DNA from: Propionicimonas sp.
Lineage (GTDB): Bacteria; Actinomycetota; Actinomycetes; Propionibacteriales; Propionibacteriaceae
NCBI GenBank assembly: GCA_031119515.1
Contig: JAVHXR010000018.1
Span: 1,395 to 16,130 of the forward strand
Direction of reading: 5' to 3'
Length of the DNA stretch: 14,736 nt
Numbering within the stretch: position 1 is the first letter of the stretch; each line of letters starts with the position of its first letter. Shown here piece after piece: positions 1 to 6,184 of the stretch. The notes under the pieces are model-generated. The model was not told where the DNA came from, searched no databases, and saw nothing but the letters and a program-made list of their open reading frames with translations. The translations under genes and the position numbers were made by a program.

Positions 1-485
1 ATCCTGTCCTGGCCGGCGCCACGCCACAGGTGGCAGATCGCGAGCGCGGCCGCGTCCGCGGCGTCCGCGGGGCGGGGAGGCGCGTCGAGCTTGAGGATGC
101 GGGCGACCATCGCACCGACCTGGGCCTTGTCGGCGCGACCCGACCCCGTGATCGCGGCCTTCACCTCGGTCGGGGTGTGGGTGTGGACCGGGATGCCGCG
201 CCGCGCGGCGACCACCATCGCCAGGCCTGCCGCCTGGGCGGTTCCCATCACCGACAGGACGTTGTGGTCGGCGAAGACGCGCTCGACCGCCACCACGTCG
301 GGCCGGTGCTGTTCCACCCACTCGATCAGGCCGGCCTCGATCTGCACCAGGCGCTGCGGGACGGGGTCGCCGGCGGCGGTGGCGATGACACCGACAGCGA
401 CCAGCCGGGGCGGCCGCCCGGGGCTCCCCTCGATCACCCCCACGCCACACCGGGTGAGGCCGGGATCCACTCCCAGGACGCGCAT
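1..485 (-). CDS. ruvC: Holliday junction resolvase RuvC (3' end outside window)
   Basis: RuvC is the endonuclease that cuts Holliday junctions symmetrically in the RuvABC recombination-repair complex. The reverse strand reads MRVLGVDPGLTRCGVGVIEG at the N-terminus, and 161 residues are visible of a family length near 170-190. The four acidic catalytic residues of the RNase H-like fold are all present: D7 in VDPG, E68 in AVERVF, and D141 and D144 in PADAADAAAL. The conserved stretch GTAQAAGLAM (81-90) is also seen. The ATG at 485 is chosen because the protein begins exactly at the family N-terminus and a GGAAGG ribosome site lies 8 nt upstream. Only the last residues are missing at the left edge. 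ruvA and ruvB normally follow and would lie outside. A LexA box and promoter sit immediately upstream, so it is probably DNA-damage inducible and transcribed separately from yebC. Confidence 0.96.
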   Translation of the reverse strand, partial: MRVLGVDPGLTRCGVGVIEGSPGRPPRLVAVGVIATAAGDPVPQRLVQIEAGLIEWVEQHRPDVVAVERVFADHNVLSVMGTAQAAGLAMVVAARRGIPVHTHTPTEVKAAITGSGRADKAQVGAMVARILKLDAPPRPADAADAAALAICHLWRGAGQDR

Positions 486-497
486 CGACACCGCCTT

Positions 498-513
498 CCG
501 AACAGTTGTTCGG
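498..513 (-). promoter_or_regulatory. LexA-binding SOS box for ruvC
   Basis: On the minus strand the sequence is CCGAACAACTGTTCGG: two perfect 6-bp arms around a 4-nt centre. It matches the actinobacterial LexA box core CGAAC-N4-GTTCG at all ten fixed positions (known from mycobacteria as TCGAAC-N4-GTTCGA). It ends 12 nt before the ruvC ATG and lies just downstream of a -10-like hexamer, so LexA would cover the transcription start. SOS control of ruvC is established in mycobacteria; here it is inferred from the site. Confidence 0.85.
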
Positions 514-541
514 ATACTAGCCAGCCGTGGCGCGCAGGCAA
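514..541 (-). promoter_or_regulatory. Predicted ruvC promoter (-35/-10)
   Basis: Reading on the minus strand, a TTGCCT hexamer (541-536) is followed by a 16-bp spacer and TAGTAT (519-514), a fair match to vegetative sigma-factor -35 and -10 elements. The -10 box abuts the LexA site, which puts the transcription start inside the operator and gives a 5' leader of only about 20 nt with the GGAAGG ribosome site. Elements were matched by eye and no start site has been measured. Confidence 0.6.
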
Positions 542-581
542 GCGCCCACGCCGCCGTCACCACGAAACGCCCGATCCCGTC

Positions 582-882
582 CAGGACCGGAGATCCCGCG
601 GCAGGCCCGGGATGACGAGAGCACAGCGCGCTCCCCGGGCACGTCAGGACCTCAGATCCCGGGGCAGGCCCGGGATGACGAGAGCACGGCGCGCGCGTCC
701 CCGGGCACGTCAGGACCCCAGATCCCGGGGCAGGCCCGGCATGACGAGCTCACAGCGCGCTCCCCGGGCACGTCAGGACCCCAGATCCCGGGGCAGGCCC
801 GGCATGACGAGCTCACAGCGCGCTCCCCGGGCACGCCAGGACCCCAGACCCCGCGGCGGGCCCGGGATCACGAGAGCGTCGC
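582..882. repeat. Tandem array of a 63-bp hairpin-containing unit (about 4.7 copies)
   Basis: Five copies start with CAGGACC at 582, 645, 711, 774 and 837. Unit lengths are 63, 66, 63 and 63 bp, and the fifth is a partial, diverged copy that fades at about 882. Units 3 and 4 are identical except for their last base; unit 2 carries a 3-bp expansion in a GCGCGC run. Each unit contains arms ATCCCGGG and CCCGGGAT around a 5-nt GCAGG loop. The arms are perfect in unit 2 (656-676), have one mismatch in units 1, 3 and 4, and are worst in unit 5. The array fills most of the yebC-ruvC gap. Because 63 and 66 are multiples of three, open frames run through it on both strands, but they encode only a repetitive Arg/Pro-rich peptide with no ribosome site. 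It could act as transcript-end structure for yebC or be an expanded copy of a dispersed intergenic element. The remainder of the gap (542-581) shows nothing recognisable. Confidence 0.9.
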
Positions 883-888
883 TTGCTG

Positions 889-1659
889 CTACTCCGCCTC
901 GAGCTCGGCCAGAATCGCGTCCGGGACATCCTCGTTGGAGTAGACGTTCTGGACGTCGTCGAGGTCCTCGATCGCGTCCAGCAGCCGGAACAGCTTCTCC
1001 GCGGCATCCCTGGCGTCGATCGCCTGGGTGTACTGGGGGACGAACTCGACCTCCGCGGACTCGTAGTCGAGTCCGGCCGCCTGGACGGCCTTGCGCACCT
1101 CGACGACCACGCTGGGGTCGCTGATCACCCGCAGCGTCTCGCCCTCGTCGGAGACGTCCTCCGGGTCGGCGTCGAGGGTGGCCTCGAGCAGGTCGTCCTC
1201 GGTGAGGTTCCGGCCGGCCTGGGCCTTGGCGACCTCGACGACGCCCTTGCGGTCGAAGATCCGGGACACCGAGCCGACGTCGGCCATCGTCCCGCCGTTG
1301 CGGGTGACCGCCACCTTGACGTCGGACGCCGACCGGTTGCGGTTGTCGGTCAGGCACTCGATGAGCACCGCCACGCCGGCCGGCCCGTAGGCCTCGTACA
1401 TCAGCGTGGTGTAGTCGACCGCGTCCCCGCCGACCCCGCTGCCGCGCTTCACCGCACGGTCGATGTTGTCGTTCGGGACGGAGTTCTTCTTGGCCTTCTG
1501 GATGGCGTCGTAGAGCGTGGGGTTCCCGCCGGGGTCACCGCCGCCGACCCGGGCCGCGACCTCGATGTTCTTGATCAGCTTGGCGAACAGCTTGCCGCGC
1601 TTGGCATCGATCGCGGCCTTCTTGTGCTTGGTGGTGGCCCACTTGGAGTGCCCGCTCAT
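889..1659 (-). CDS. yebC: YebC/PmpR-family protein
   Basis: This is a full-length 256-residue member of the YebC/PmpR (TACO1) family. The signature N-terminus MSGHSKWATTKHKKAAIDAK is followed by the basic helical region and KAKKNSVPNDNIDRAVKRG (about 56-74). The conserved YEAYGPAGVAVLIECLTDN core and an acidic C-terminal segment complete the three-domain layout. The family was first described as transcriptional regulators; later work links it to translation, including relief of ribosome stalling at proline-rich stretches. In many bacteria yebC sits just before ruvC, and that order is kept here, although a repeat array and a separate ruvC promoter lie between. The ATG at 1659 gives the canonical N-terminus; an AGGA lies about 10 nt upstream, a weakly spaced ribosome site. 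A TAAAGT hexamer on the minus strand (1701-1696) might be its -10 box, with no convincing -35. Confidence 0.97.
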   Translation of the reverse strand: MSGHSKWATTKHKKAAIDAKRGKLFAKLIKNIEVAARVGGGDPGGNPTLYDAIQKAKKNSVPNDNIDRAVKRGSGVGGDAVDYTTLMYEAYGPAGVAVLIECLTDNRNRSASDVKVAVTRNGGTMADVGSVSRIFDRKGVVEVAKAQAGRNLTEDDLLEATLDADPEDVSDEGETLRVISDPSVVVEVRKAVQAAGLDYESAEVEFVPQYTQAIDARDAAEKLFRLLDAIEDLDDVQNVYSNEDVPDAILAELEAE

Positions 1660-1744
1660 GTACGTCCGATCCTGCTCGGGGAAAGTGCGGCCTCTACTTT
1701 AGGACAGCCCGGCACCCTCGGCCGAACCGGCGTGACGGCTCCCG

Positions 1745-1750
1745 TATGCT
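1745..1750 (+). promoter_or_regulatory. -10 box of a likely leaderless lipoate-ligase promoter
   Basis: TATGCT fits the actinobacterial TANNNT -10 pattern and is followed by 7 nt and then GTG at 1758. The same geometry occurs before hisD, the glycosyltransferase and the dnaE-linked membrane gene in this window. It argues that the ATG at 1746, inside the hexamer, is not the start codon. No clear -35 was seen. Confidence 0.5.
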
Positions 1751-1757
1751 CGCGGAC

Positions 1758-2819
1758 GTGACGCAGCGGCTGCATGGTGAGTACAAGGTTCCCGGGGGCA
1801 AGTTGGTGGCGGTCGATCTGGCCGTCGAGGAGGGCAGGCTCGCGCAGGTCAGCGTCAGCGGCGACTTCTTCCTCGAGCCCGACGACGCCCTCGGCCTGAT
1901 CGACGCCACCCTCACCGGGATGCCGAGCACAGCGGACGCCGGGCAGCTGGAGCGGGCGCTCGACGCGGCGCTGCCGAGCTCGGTCGCGATGGCAGGCTTC
2001 GACACCCGCGCCGTCGCGCTCGCCGTCCGCCGAGCGCTCGGCCTGGCCACCGGCTGGGCCGACCACGAGTTCACCTACCTCGATCCCGGACCCCTGACCC
2101 TGGCGACCCACGCGGCCCTGGACGAGGTGCTCGGACGCGAGCTGGCCGCTGGCCGGCGCGGGCCGACCTTCCGGTTCTGGGAGTGGGAGGAGCCGGCGGT
2201 GGTGATCGGCTCGTTCCAGTCGTTGCGCAACGAGGTCGACGCCGAGGCGGCCCAGCGGTACGGGGTCAGCGTGGTGCGGCGGGTCTCCGGGGGTGGGGCC
2301 ATGTTCATGGAGGCAGGCAACTGCATCACCTTCTCGCTGGTGGTGCCGGAGACCCTGGTGGACTCGATGAGCTACGAGGCCTCCTACGCCTTCCTGGACG
2401 CCTGGGTGCTGGACGCGCTCGCCGACGTCGGCGTCGAGGCCCGGTACGCCGGGCTGAACGACATCGCCTCCCCCGCCGGCAAGATCGCGGGTGCGGCGCA
2501 GAAGCGGTTCGTCGGCGGCGCCGTCCTGCACCACGTCACGATGGCCTACGACATCGACGCCGACAAGATGCTCGAGGTGCTGCGGATCGGCCGCGAGAAG
2601 CTGTCCGACAAGGGGACGAAGTCGGCCAACAAGCGGGTCGACCCGGTCAGGTCGCAGACCCGGCTGCCGCGTGCCGAGGTGATGGCGAGCTTCCTGCGGA
2701 CCTTCCGGAGCCGCTACAAGGTCGTCGACGGCGCCCTGACACAGGACGAACTCGCGGCCGCCGAGCAGCTCGTCACCAGCAAGTTCGGCACCCAGGAGTG
2801 GACCGCCCGCGTCCCGTGA
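1758..2819 (+). CDS. Lipoate-protein ligase A family protein with N-terminal accessory domain
   Basis: Predicted to attach lipoate (or a related acyl group) to the lysine of lipoyl domains in 2-oxoacid dehydrogenase complexes and GcvH. From the GTG at 1758 it is 353 residues. Residues about 5-95 (HGEYKVPGGKLVAVD, then SGDFFLEPDDAL) resemble the accessory LplB / LplA C-terminal domain. Residues about 105-330 form the LplA/BirA-type catalytic domain, with RRVSGGGAM at 174-182, LND at 233-235 and AGKIAGAAQ at 240-248, where K242 is the expected catalytic lysine. In E. coli LplA the accessory domain follows the catalytic one, so the order is swapped here. An ATG at 1746 would add four residues but lies inside a -10-like TATGCT, so GTG is preferred. 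It stands alone on the plus strand; the next gene begins 88 nt later. Octanoyltransferase activity cannot be excluded from sequence alone. Confidence 0.9.
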   Translation: MTQRLHGEYKVPGGKLVAVDLAVEEGRLAQVSVSGDFFLEPDDALGLIDATLTGMPSTADAGQLERALDAALPSSVAMAGFDTRAVALAVRRALGLATGWADHEFTYLDPGPLTLATHAALDEVLGRELAAGRRGPTFRFWEWEEPAVVIGSFQSLRNEVDAEAAQRYGVSVVRRVSGGGAMFMEAGNCITFSLVVPETLVDSMSYEASYAFLDAWVLDALADVGVEARYAGLNDIASPAGKIAGAAQKRFVGGAVLHHVTMAYDIDADKMLEVLRIGREKLSDKGTKSANKRVDPVRSQTRLPRAEVMASFLRTFRSRYKVVDGALTQDELAAAEQLVTSKFGTQEWTARVP

Positions 2820-2893
2820 ACCGGGCGGCCGCGGGGCGTGGGCAATCGTCCCTCTTCCCTGGGGGCGGCCGGCGGCGCACAATGCGATGGTTC

Positions 2894-2905
2894 GGAGAGG
2901 AGGAG
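2894..2905 (+). promoter_or_regulatory. Strong ribosome-binding site deciding the start at 2908
   Basis: GGAGAGGAGGAG ends 2 nt before the ATG at 2908; its AGGAGG core (2898-2903) leaves 4 nt. The earlier in-frame ATG at 2887 has no such site and would place the purine run inside the gene. Confidence 0.75.
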
Positions 2906-2907
2906 CC

Positions 2908-3105
2908 ATGCCCAGTGGTTTCCTGCCCGGCCTGAGTGGAACCTGGTACACCGTCGGGTCCATCGTGATGATCGTGCTGGGAGTCGTTTTGTCCATCCTG
3001 ACCTTCACTGGTGTGATCGGCGGTGGCACGCTGCTCGGGATCCTGTGGATCGTGGTGGCGCTCGTCGGCGCCGTGGGACTGGTGGACGCCCTGAAGAAGG
3101 GGTAG
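2908..3105 (+). CDS. Small two-helix membrane protein of unknown function
   Basis: A 65-residue protein starting MPSGFLPGLSGTWYTVGS. It contains two hydrophobic segments (about 14-36 and 40-60) joined by a glycine-rich turn (GVIGGGT), and ends with the positively charged tail DALKKG. I do not recognise a named family; short actinobacterial membrane proteins of this kind are common and mostly uncharacterised. The start at 2908 is supported by a very strong purine-rich ribosome site; an ATG at 2887 would add seven mostly polar residues. The gene converges on priA with only 16 nt between stop codons, and a perfect hairpin spans that gap. Strong ribosome site, clean membrane topology and a shared terminator all argue that it is real and translated. 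Nothing in the sequence gives its role. Confidence 0.75.
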   Translation: MPSGFLPGLSGTWYTVGSIVMIVLGVVLSILTFTGVIGGGTLLGILWIVVALVGAVGLVDALKKG

Positions 3106-3122
3106 CGCCGCTGCCCGGCGCT
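3104..3122. terminator. Bidirectional hairpin between convergent genes
   Basis: Arms AGCGCCG (3104-3110) and CGGCGCT (3116-3122) pair perfectly over 7 bp with a 5-nt loop. The hairpin overlaps the TAG of the small membrane gene (3103-3105) and the first base of the priA stop on the other strand (3122-3124). No T-tract follows on either side, as is common in high-GC actinobacteria. It probably ends the his operon transcript and the small-gene transcript; function is inferred from position and structure. Confidence 0.6.
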
Positions 3123-3844
3123 CAGCCCGCGATGGCGAGTGCTTCGGTGAGGGTGAAGTTGCCGACATACAGCGCGGTGCCGATGATCGCCCCCTCGACA
3201 CCCAGCGGGACCAGTTCGCGCAGGCCGCGCAGATCATCGAGGCTGGAGATGCCGCCCGAGGCGACCACCTTCGCCGGCGTCCGCTCGCACACCGCGCGCA
3301 GCAGCCCGAAGTTCGGGCCGGTGAGCATGCCGTCACTGGCGACGTCGGTGACCACGTAGCGGGCGCAGCCGGCGGCGTCCAGGCGCTCCAGCGTCTCCCA
3401 CAGCTCACCGCCCTCGCGGGTCCAGCCGCGGGCGGCCAGCCGGGTACCGCGGACGTCCAGGCCGATCGCGACGCGGTCGCCGAAGGCGGCGATCACCTGC
3501 TCGCACCACTCCGGCCGCTCCAGCGCCGCGGTGCCGATGTTGACCCGGCGGCAGCCGGTCGCCAGCGCCCGCTCGAGGCTGGCGTCGTCCCTGATCCCAC
3601 CCGAGAGCTCGACCTTGAGATCGAGGTCGCCGACGATCCCGGCGATCAGATCGGCATTGCTCCCGCGGCCGAACGCGGCGTCGAGGTCGACCAGGTGGAT
3701 CCACTCCGCACCGGCGTCCTGCCAGCGTCGGGCGGCGTCTGCCGGCGAGCCGAACACCTTCTCGCTGCCCGCCACTCCCTGGACCAGCTGGACGGCCTGG
3801 CCGCCCTGCACGTCGACGGCGGGCAGCAGTTCCAGGTGGGTCAT
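3122..3844 (-). CDS. priA: Phosphoribosyl isomerase A (HisA, probably bifunctional HisA/TrpF)
   Basis: A 240-residue TIM-barrel isomerase that converts ProFAR to PRFAR in histidine synthesis. In actinobacteria the PriA form also isomerises phosphoribosyl anthranilate for tryptophan, replacing TrpF. The sequence shows the general acid/base pair D11 (LPAVDV) and D167 (VVTDV). It also has the PriA-like ARGWTREGG loop with R143, VELSGGIRDD (78-87), and phosphate-binding SGGIS (196-200) and EGAIIG (217-222). Two positions differ from the PriA proteins I remember: Q19 replaces the usual Arg of AVRLVQG, and T223 replaces Lys in the GKALY motif. The ATG at 3844 overlaps the hisH stop (ATGA) and has GAGGAG upstream, so translation is probably coupled. 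It is the last gene of the his cluster here; hisF does not follow. Dual activity is inferred from taxonomy and loop sequence. Confidence 0.93.
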   Translation of the reverse strand: MTHLELLPAVDVQGGQAVQLVQGVAGSEKVFGSPADAARRWQDAGAEWIHLVDLDAAFGRGSNADLIAGIVGDLDLKVELSGGIRDDASLERALATGCRRVNIGTAALERPEWCEQVIAAFGDRVAIGLDVRGTRLAARGWTREGGELWETLERLDAAGCARYVVTDVASDGMLTGPNFGLLRAVCERTPAKVVASGGISSLDDLRGLRELVPLGVEGAIIGTALYVGNFTLTEALAIAG

Positions 3845-4482
3845 TCGGTCTCCTCGCCAATCAGTGTCGCAACCCAGTTCCGCAGCAGGCCGGCTCCCGC
3901 CGGTCCCGATTTCTCCGGGTGGAACTGGGTGGTCCACAACGGGCCGTACTCGACAGCGGCCACGAACCGGTCGCCGCCGTGTTCCGACCAGGTCACGGTG
4001 GCGGCAGCCGGCCACTGCGGGGTGCGGCGGACCCCGAAGGAGTGGACGAAGTAGAACCGCTGGTCCGCGACGCCGGCGAACATCCTGCTGCCGGACGGCG
4101 GCTGGACGGTGTTCCAGCCCATGTGGGGAAGCGGCACCGCGTGCAGTTCCTCGACCACGCCCGGCAGCACCCCCAGCCCTTCGGCCGGGATGTCGTGCTC
4201 GACCCCGAGGGCGAACATCACCTGGTGGCCGACACAGATCCCCAGCACGGGTCGGCCAGCCGCCAGGCGGCCCCGGATGATCGCCGGTCCACCGACGCCC
4301 ACCAGGCCGTCCATGCAGGCCGCGAAGGCCCCGACGCCCGGCACCACGAGACCGTCCGCCGCGGCGCAGGCCGCGGGGTCGGCGGTGAGGGTCACGCGCG
4401 CTCCCGCTGCCGCCAGGGCGCGGGTCGCGGAGTGGACGTTCCCGGAGCCGTAGTCCAGGACCGCCACCGAGGGCTGGGTCAC
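3841..4482 (-). CDS. hisH: Imidazole glycerol phosphate synthase glutaminase subunit HisH
   Basis: HisH hydrolyses glutamine and channels ammonia to HisF, which makes imidazole glycerol phosphate and AICAR from PRFAR. The 213-residue protein has the class I glutamine amidotransferase triad: C83 in GICVGHQ, with H188 and E190 in TQFHPEKSG. Other family marks are the N-terminal VLDYGSGNVHSA (8-19), VPGVGAF (47-53) and PHMGWN (119-124). H86 stands where many HisH proteins have Met (GICVGMQ); this does not touch the triad. The start is GTG at 4482, which overlaps the hisB stop as GTGA, with AAGGG upstream. Its own stop overlaps priA by 4 nt. Its partner hisF is not in the window. Confidence 0.95.
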   Translation of the reverse strand: MTQPSVAVLDYGSGNVHSATRALAAAGARVTLTADPAACAAADGLVVPGVGAFAACMDGLVGVGGPAIIRGRLAAGRPVLGICVGHQVMFALGVEHDIPAEGLGVLPGVVEELHAVPLPHMGWNTVQPPSGSRMFAGVADQRFYFVHSFGVRRTPQWPAAATVTWSEHGGDRFVAAVEYGPLWTTQFHPEKSGPAGAGLLRNWVATLIGEETE

Positions 4483-5093
4483 AGCGCGCCCTTGGTGGAG
4501 GGGATCTCGCCCGCGATCCGCGGGTCGAGCGCGACCGCGTCCCGCAGCGCGCGGGCGAGCGCCTTGAACTGTGCCTCGACGATGTGGTGCGGATCGCGGC
4601 CAGCGAGCACCCGCATGTGCAGGCAGATCCGGGCGTTCAGCGCGAAGGACTCCAGGACGTGGCGGGTCATCGAACCGAGGAACGGGACCCCCGATCCCCC
4701 GATCGCGACGAACTGCTGGCCCTCGGGCTCACCGCTGTGGACGACATAGGCACGCCCGGCCAGGTCGACCACGCAGTGCGCGAGCGCCTCGTCCAGCGGG
4801 ATCGTGGCATCGGCGTAGCGACGGATCCCCGCCTTGTCGCCGAGGGCCTGCGCGAACGCCTGCCCGAGCACGATGGCGGTGTCCTCGATGCTGTGGTGGC
4901 CGTCGATGTGGAGGTCGCCGGTGGTGGTCACCTCGAGGTCGATCAGGGAGTGCTTGGCGAGCGCGGTGAGCATGTGGTCGTAGAACCCGACGCCGGTCGT
5001 GATCGTCGAGCGCCCGGACCCGTCCAGGTCGAGCGCGACGCGCACCGAGGACTCGCTGGTCTGGCGTTCCAGGACGGCGGTACGGCTGCTCAT
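4479..5093 (-). CDS. hisB: Imidazoleglycerol-phosphate dehydratase
   Basis: HisB removes water from imidazole glycerol phosphate to give imidazole acetol phosphate. At 204 residues it is the monofunctional form, without the phosphatase domain fused in E. coli HisB. The two metal-binding signatures are intact: DGHHSIED at 64-71 and DPHHIVEAQFKALARAL at 167-183. GVGFYDHML lies at 34-42 and MTRHVLESFA at 142-151. The first residues contain the usual R-x-T-x-E-S-type segment (RQTSESSV). The ATG at 5093 overlaps the hisC stop by 4 nt and is preceded by a good GAGGAG ribosome site with 7 nt spacing. Substrate comes from HisH/HisF and product passes to HisC, encoded directly upstream. Confidence 0.97.
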   Translation of the reverse strand: MSSRTAVLERQTSESSVRVALDLDGSGRSTITTGVGFYDHMLTALAKHSLIDLEVTTTGDLHIDGHHSIEDTAIVLGQAFAQALGDKAGIRRYADATIPLDEALAHCVVDLAGRAYVVHSGEPEGQQFVAIGGSGVPFLGSMTRHVLESFALNARICLHMRVLAGRDPHHIVEAQFKALARALRDAVALDPRIAGEIPSTKGAL

Positions 5094-6184
5094 CGGGTCT
5101 CCTCAAGCACTGCCGCCAGCGCGGCGTAGAACTGTTCGGTCTGCTCCGGCGTCCCGACCGACACCCTCAGCCAGCCCTGGGGACCGACCTCGCGCACCAG
5201 CACGCCGCGGTCGAGCAGCCGCTGCCAGACATCATGCCGGTCGGCGAACGGGCCGAACAAACAGAAGTTGGCATCGGACTCGATCACCTCGACCCCGAGT
5301 TGAGGCAGCCGGGTCAGCATGCCGTCCCGCACCCGGCGGAGGGCGTCGACCTGGGCGAGCATCTCCGGGGCATGGGCGAGCGCCACCCGGGCCAGCGCCT
5401 GGGTCTGCGCGGAGAGGTGGTAGGGCAGGCGGACGATCCGGCAGGCGTCCACGATCGCCGGTGCTGCGGCGAGGTAGCCGACCCGGCCCCCGGCCAGCGC
5501 GAAGGCCTTGCTCATGGTGCGCGCGACCACAAGGTTGCCGAACTCGGGAAGCAGGGTCAGGGCGGTCTGCTCGGGATGCCGGGAGAACTCCTGGTAGGCC
5601 TCGTCCACGACGACCACGGCATCGGTGCCGGCGACGATCTCGCGGGTCACCGCCAGCGCGGTGGTGGTGCCGGTCGGGTTGTTCGGAGTGGTCAGCAGCA
5701 CAACGGACGGCGCGTGTTCGGCGATCGCGGCCAGCGCGGTCGCGGCGTCCACCGAGTAGTCGGCCGCCCGCGCGGCCACCACGTACTCGCTGTGGGTGTT
5801 CCGGGCGTACTCGGGGTACATCGAGTAGGTCGGCCCGAAGCTGAGCACCCGCCGGCCGGGCCCGGCGAACGCACCCAGGACGTGGGTCATCACCTCGTTG
5901 GAACCGTTGGCCGCCCAGACCCGGGAGGCGTCGAGACCGTGGCCGAGATACGCGGCGAGGTCACCGCGCAGCCCCAGCGCCTCGCGGTCGGGGTAGCGGT
6001 TGACCCCTTCGGCGGTCCGCCCGATCGCCGCCACCATGTCCGCCACGACCGCAGGGTTCGGCGGGTACGGGTTCTCGTTGGTGTTGAGCAGCACGACATC
6101 GGGGACCTGGGGTGCGCCGTACGGCTCCTCCCCCACCAGCTCCGGACGCAGCGGCAGGTCGGCAAGGCTGGGGTCGGGCCTCAT
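5090..6184 (-). CDS. hisC: Histidinol-phosphate aminotransferase
   Basis: A pyridoxal-phosphate (class I/II fold) aminotransferase that transfers the amino group from glutamate to imidazole acetol phosphate. The protein is 364 residues. It shows LNTNENPYPP (33-42), the HisC substrate-binding start, then RYPD (63-66), NGSNE (93-97), NNPTG (168-172), VDEAY (193-197) and the cofactor lysine K226 in ARTMSKAFALAG. A C-terminal WLRVSVGT carries the carboxylate-binding arginine. The ATG at 6184 overlaps the hisD stop by 4 nt; no strong ribosome site precedes it, so translational coupling to hisD is likely. Related aminotransferases for phenylalanine or cobalamin synthesis look similar, but the position inside hisD-hisC-hisB makes HisC the clear choice. 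Confidence 0.95.
   Translation of the reverse strand: MRPDPSLADLPLRPELVGEEPYGAPQVPDVVLLNTNENPYPPNPAVVADMVAAIGRTAEGVNRYPDREALGLRGDLAAYLGHGLDASRVWAANGSNEVMTHVLGAFAGPGRRVLSFGPTYSMYPEYARNTHSEYVVAARAADYSVDAATALAAIAEHAPSVVLLTTPNNPTGTTTALAVTREIVAGTDAVVVVDEAYQEFSRHPEQTALTLLPEFGNLVVARTMSKAFALAGGRVGYLAAAPAIVDACRIVRLPYHLSAQTQALARVALAHAPEMLAQVDALRRVRDGMLTRLPQLGVEVIESDANFCLFGPFADRHDVWQRLLDRGVLVREVGPQGWLRVSVGTPEQTEQFYAALAAVLEETR

Noticed and set aside
652..834. Minus-strand repeat peptide with period 21
   Set aside because: Same repeat-driven open frame on the other strand; no start signal and no family likeness.
582..882. CRISPR array
   Set aside because: The units are contiguous tandem repeats that are similar over their full length, with no unique spacers and no cas genes nearby.
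30..1124. Long plus-strand open frame through ruvC antisense and the repeat array
   Set aside because: It is antisense to ruvC and yebC, made of low-complexity Arg/Pro/Gly repeats with a 21-residue period from the 63-bp units, and has no ribosome site. The frame persists only because the unit length is a multiple of three.
1656..3029. 457-residue minus-strand frame opposite the lipoate ligase
   Set aside because: The plus-strand frame carries all LplA motifs; the antisense frame has no recognisable motif and is typical GC-rich shadow.
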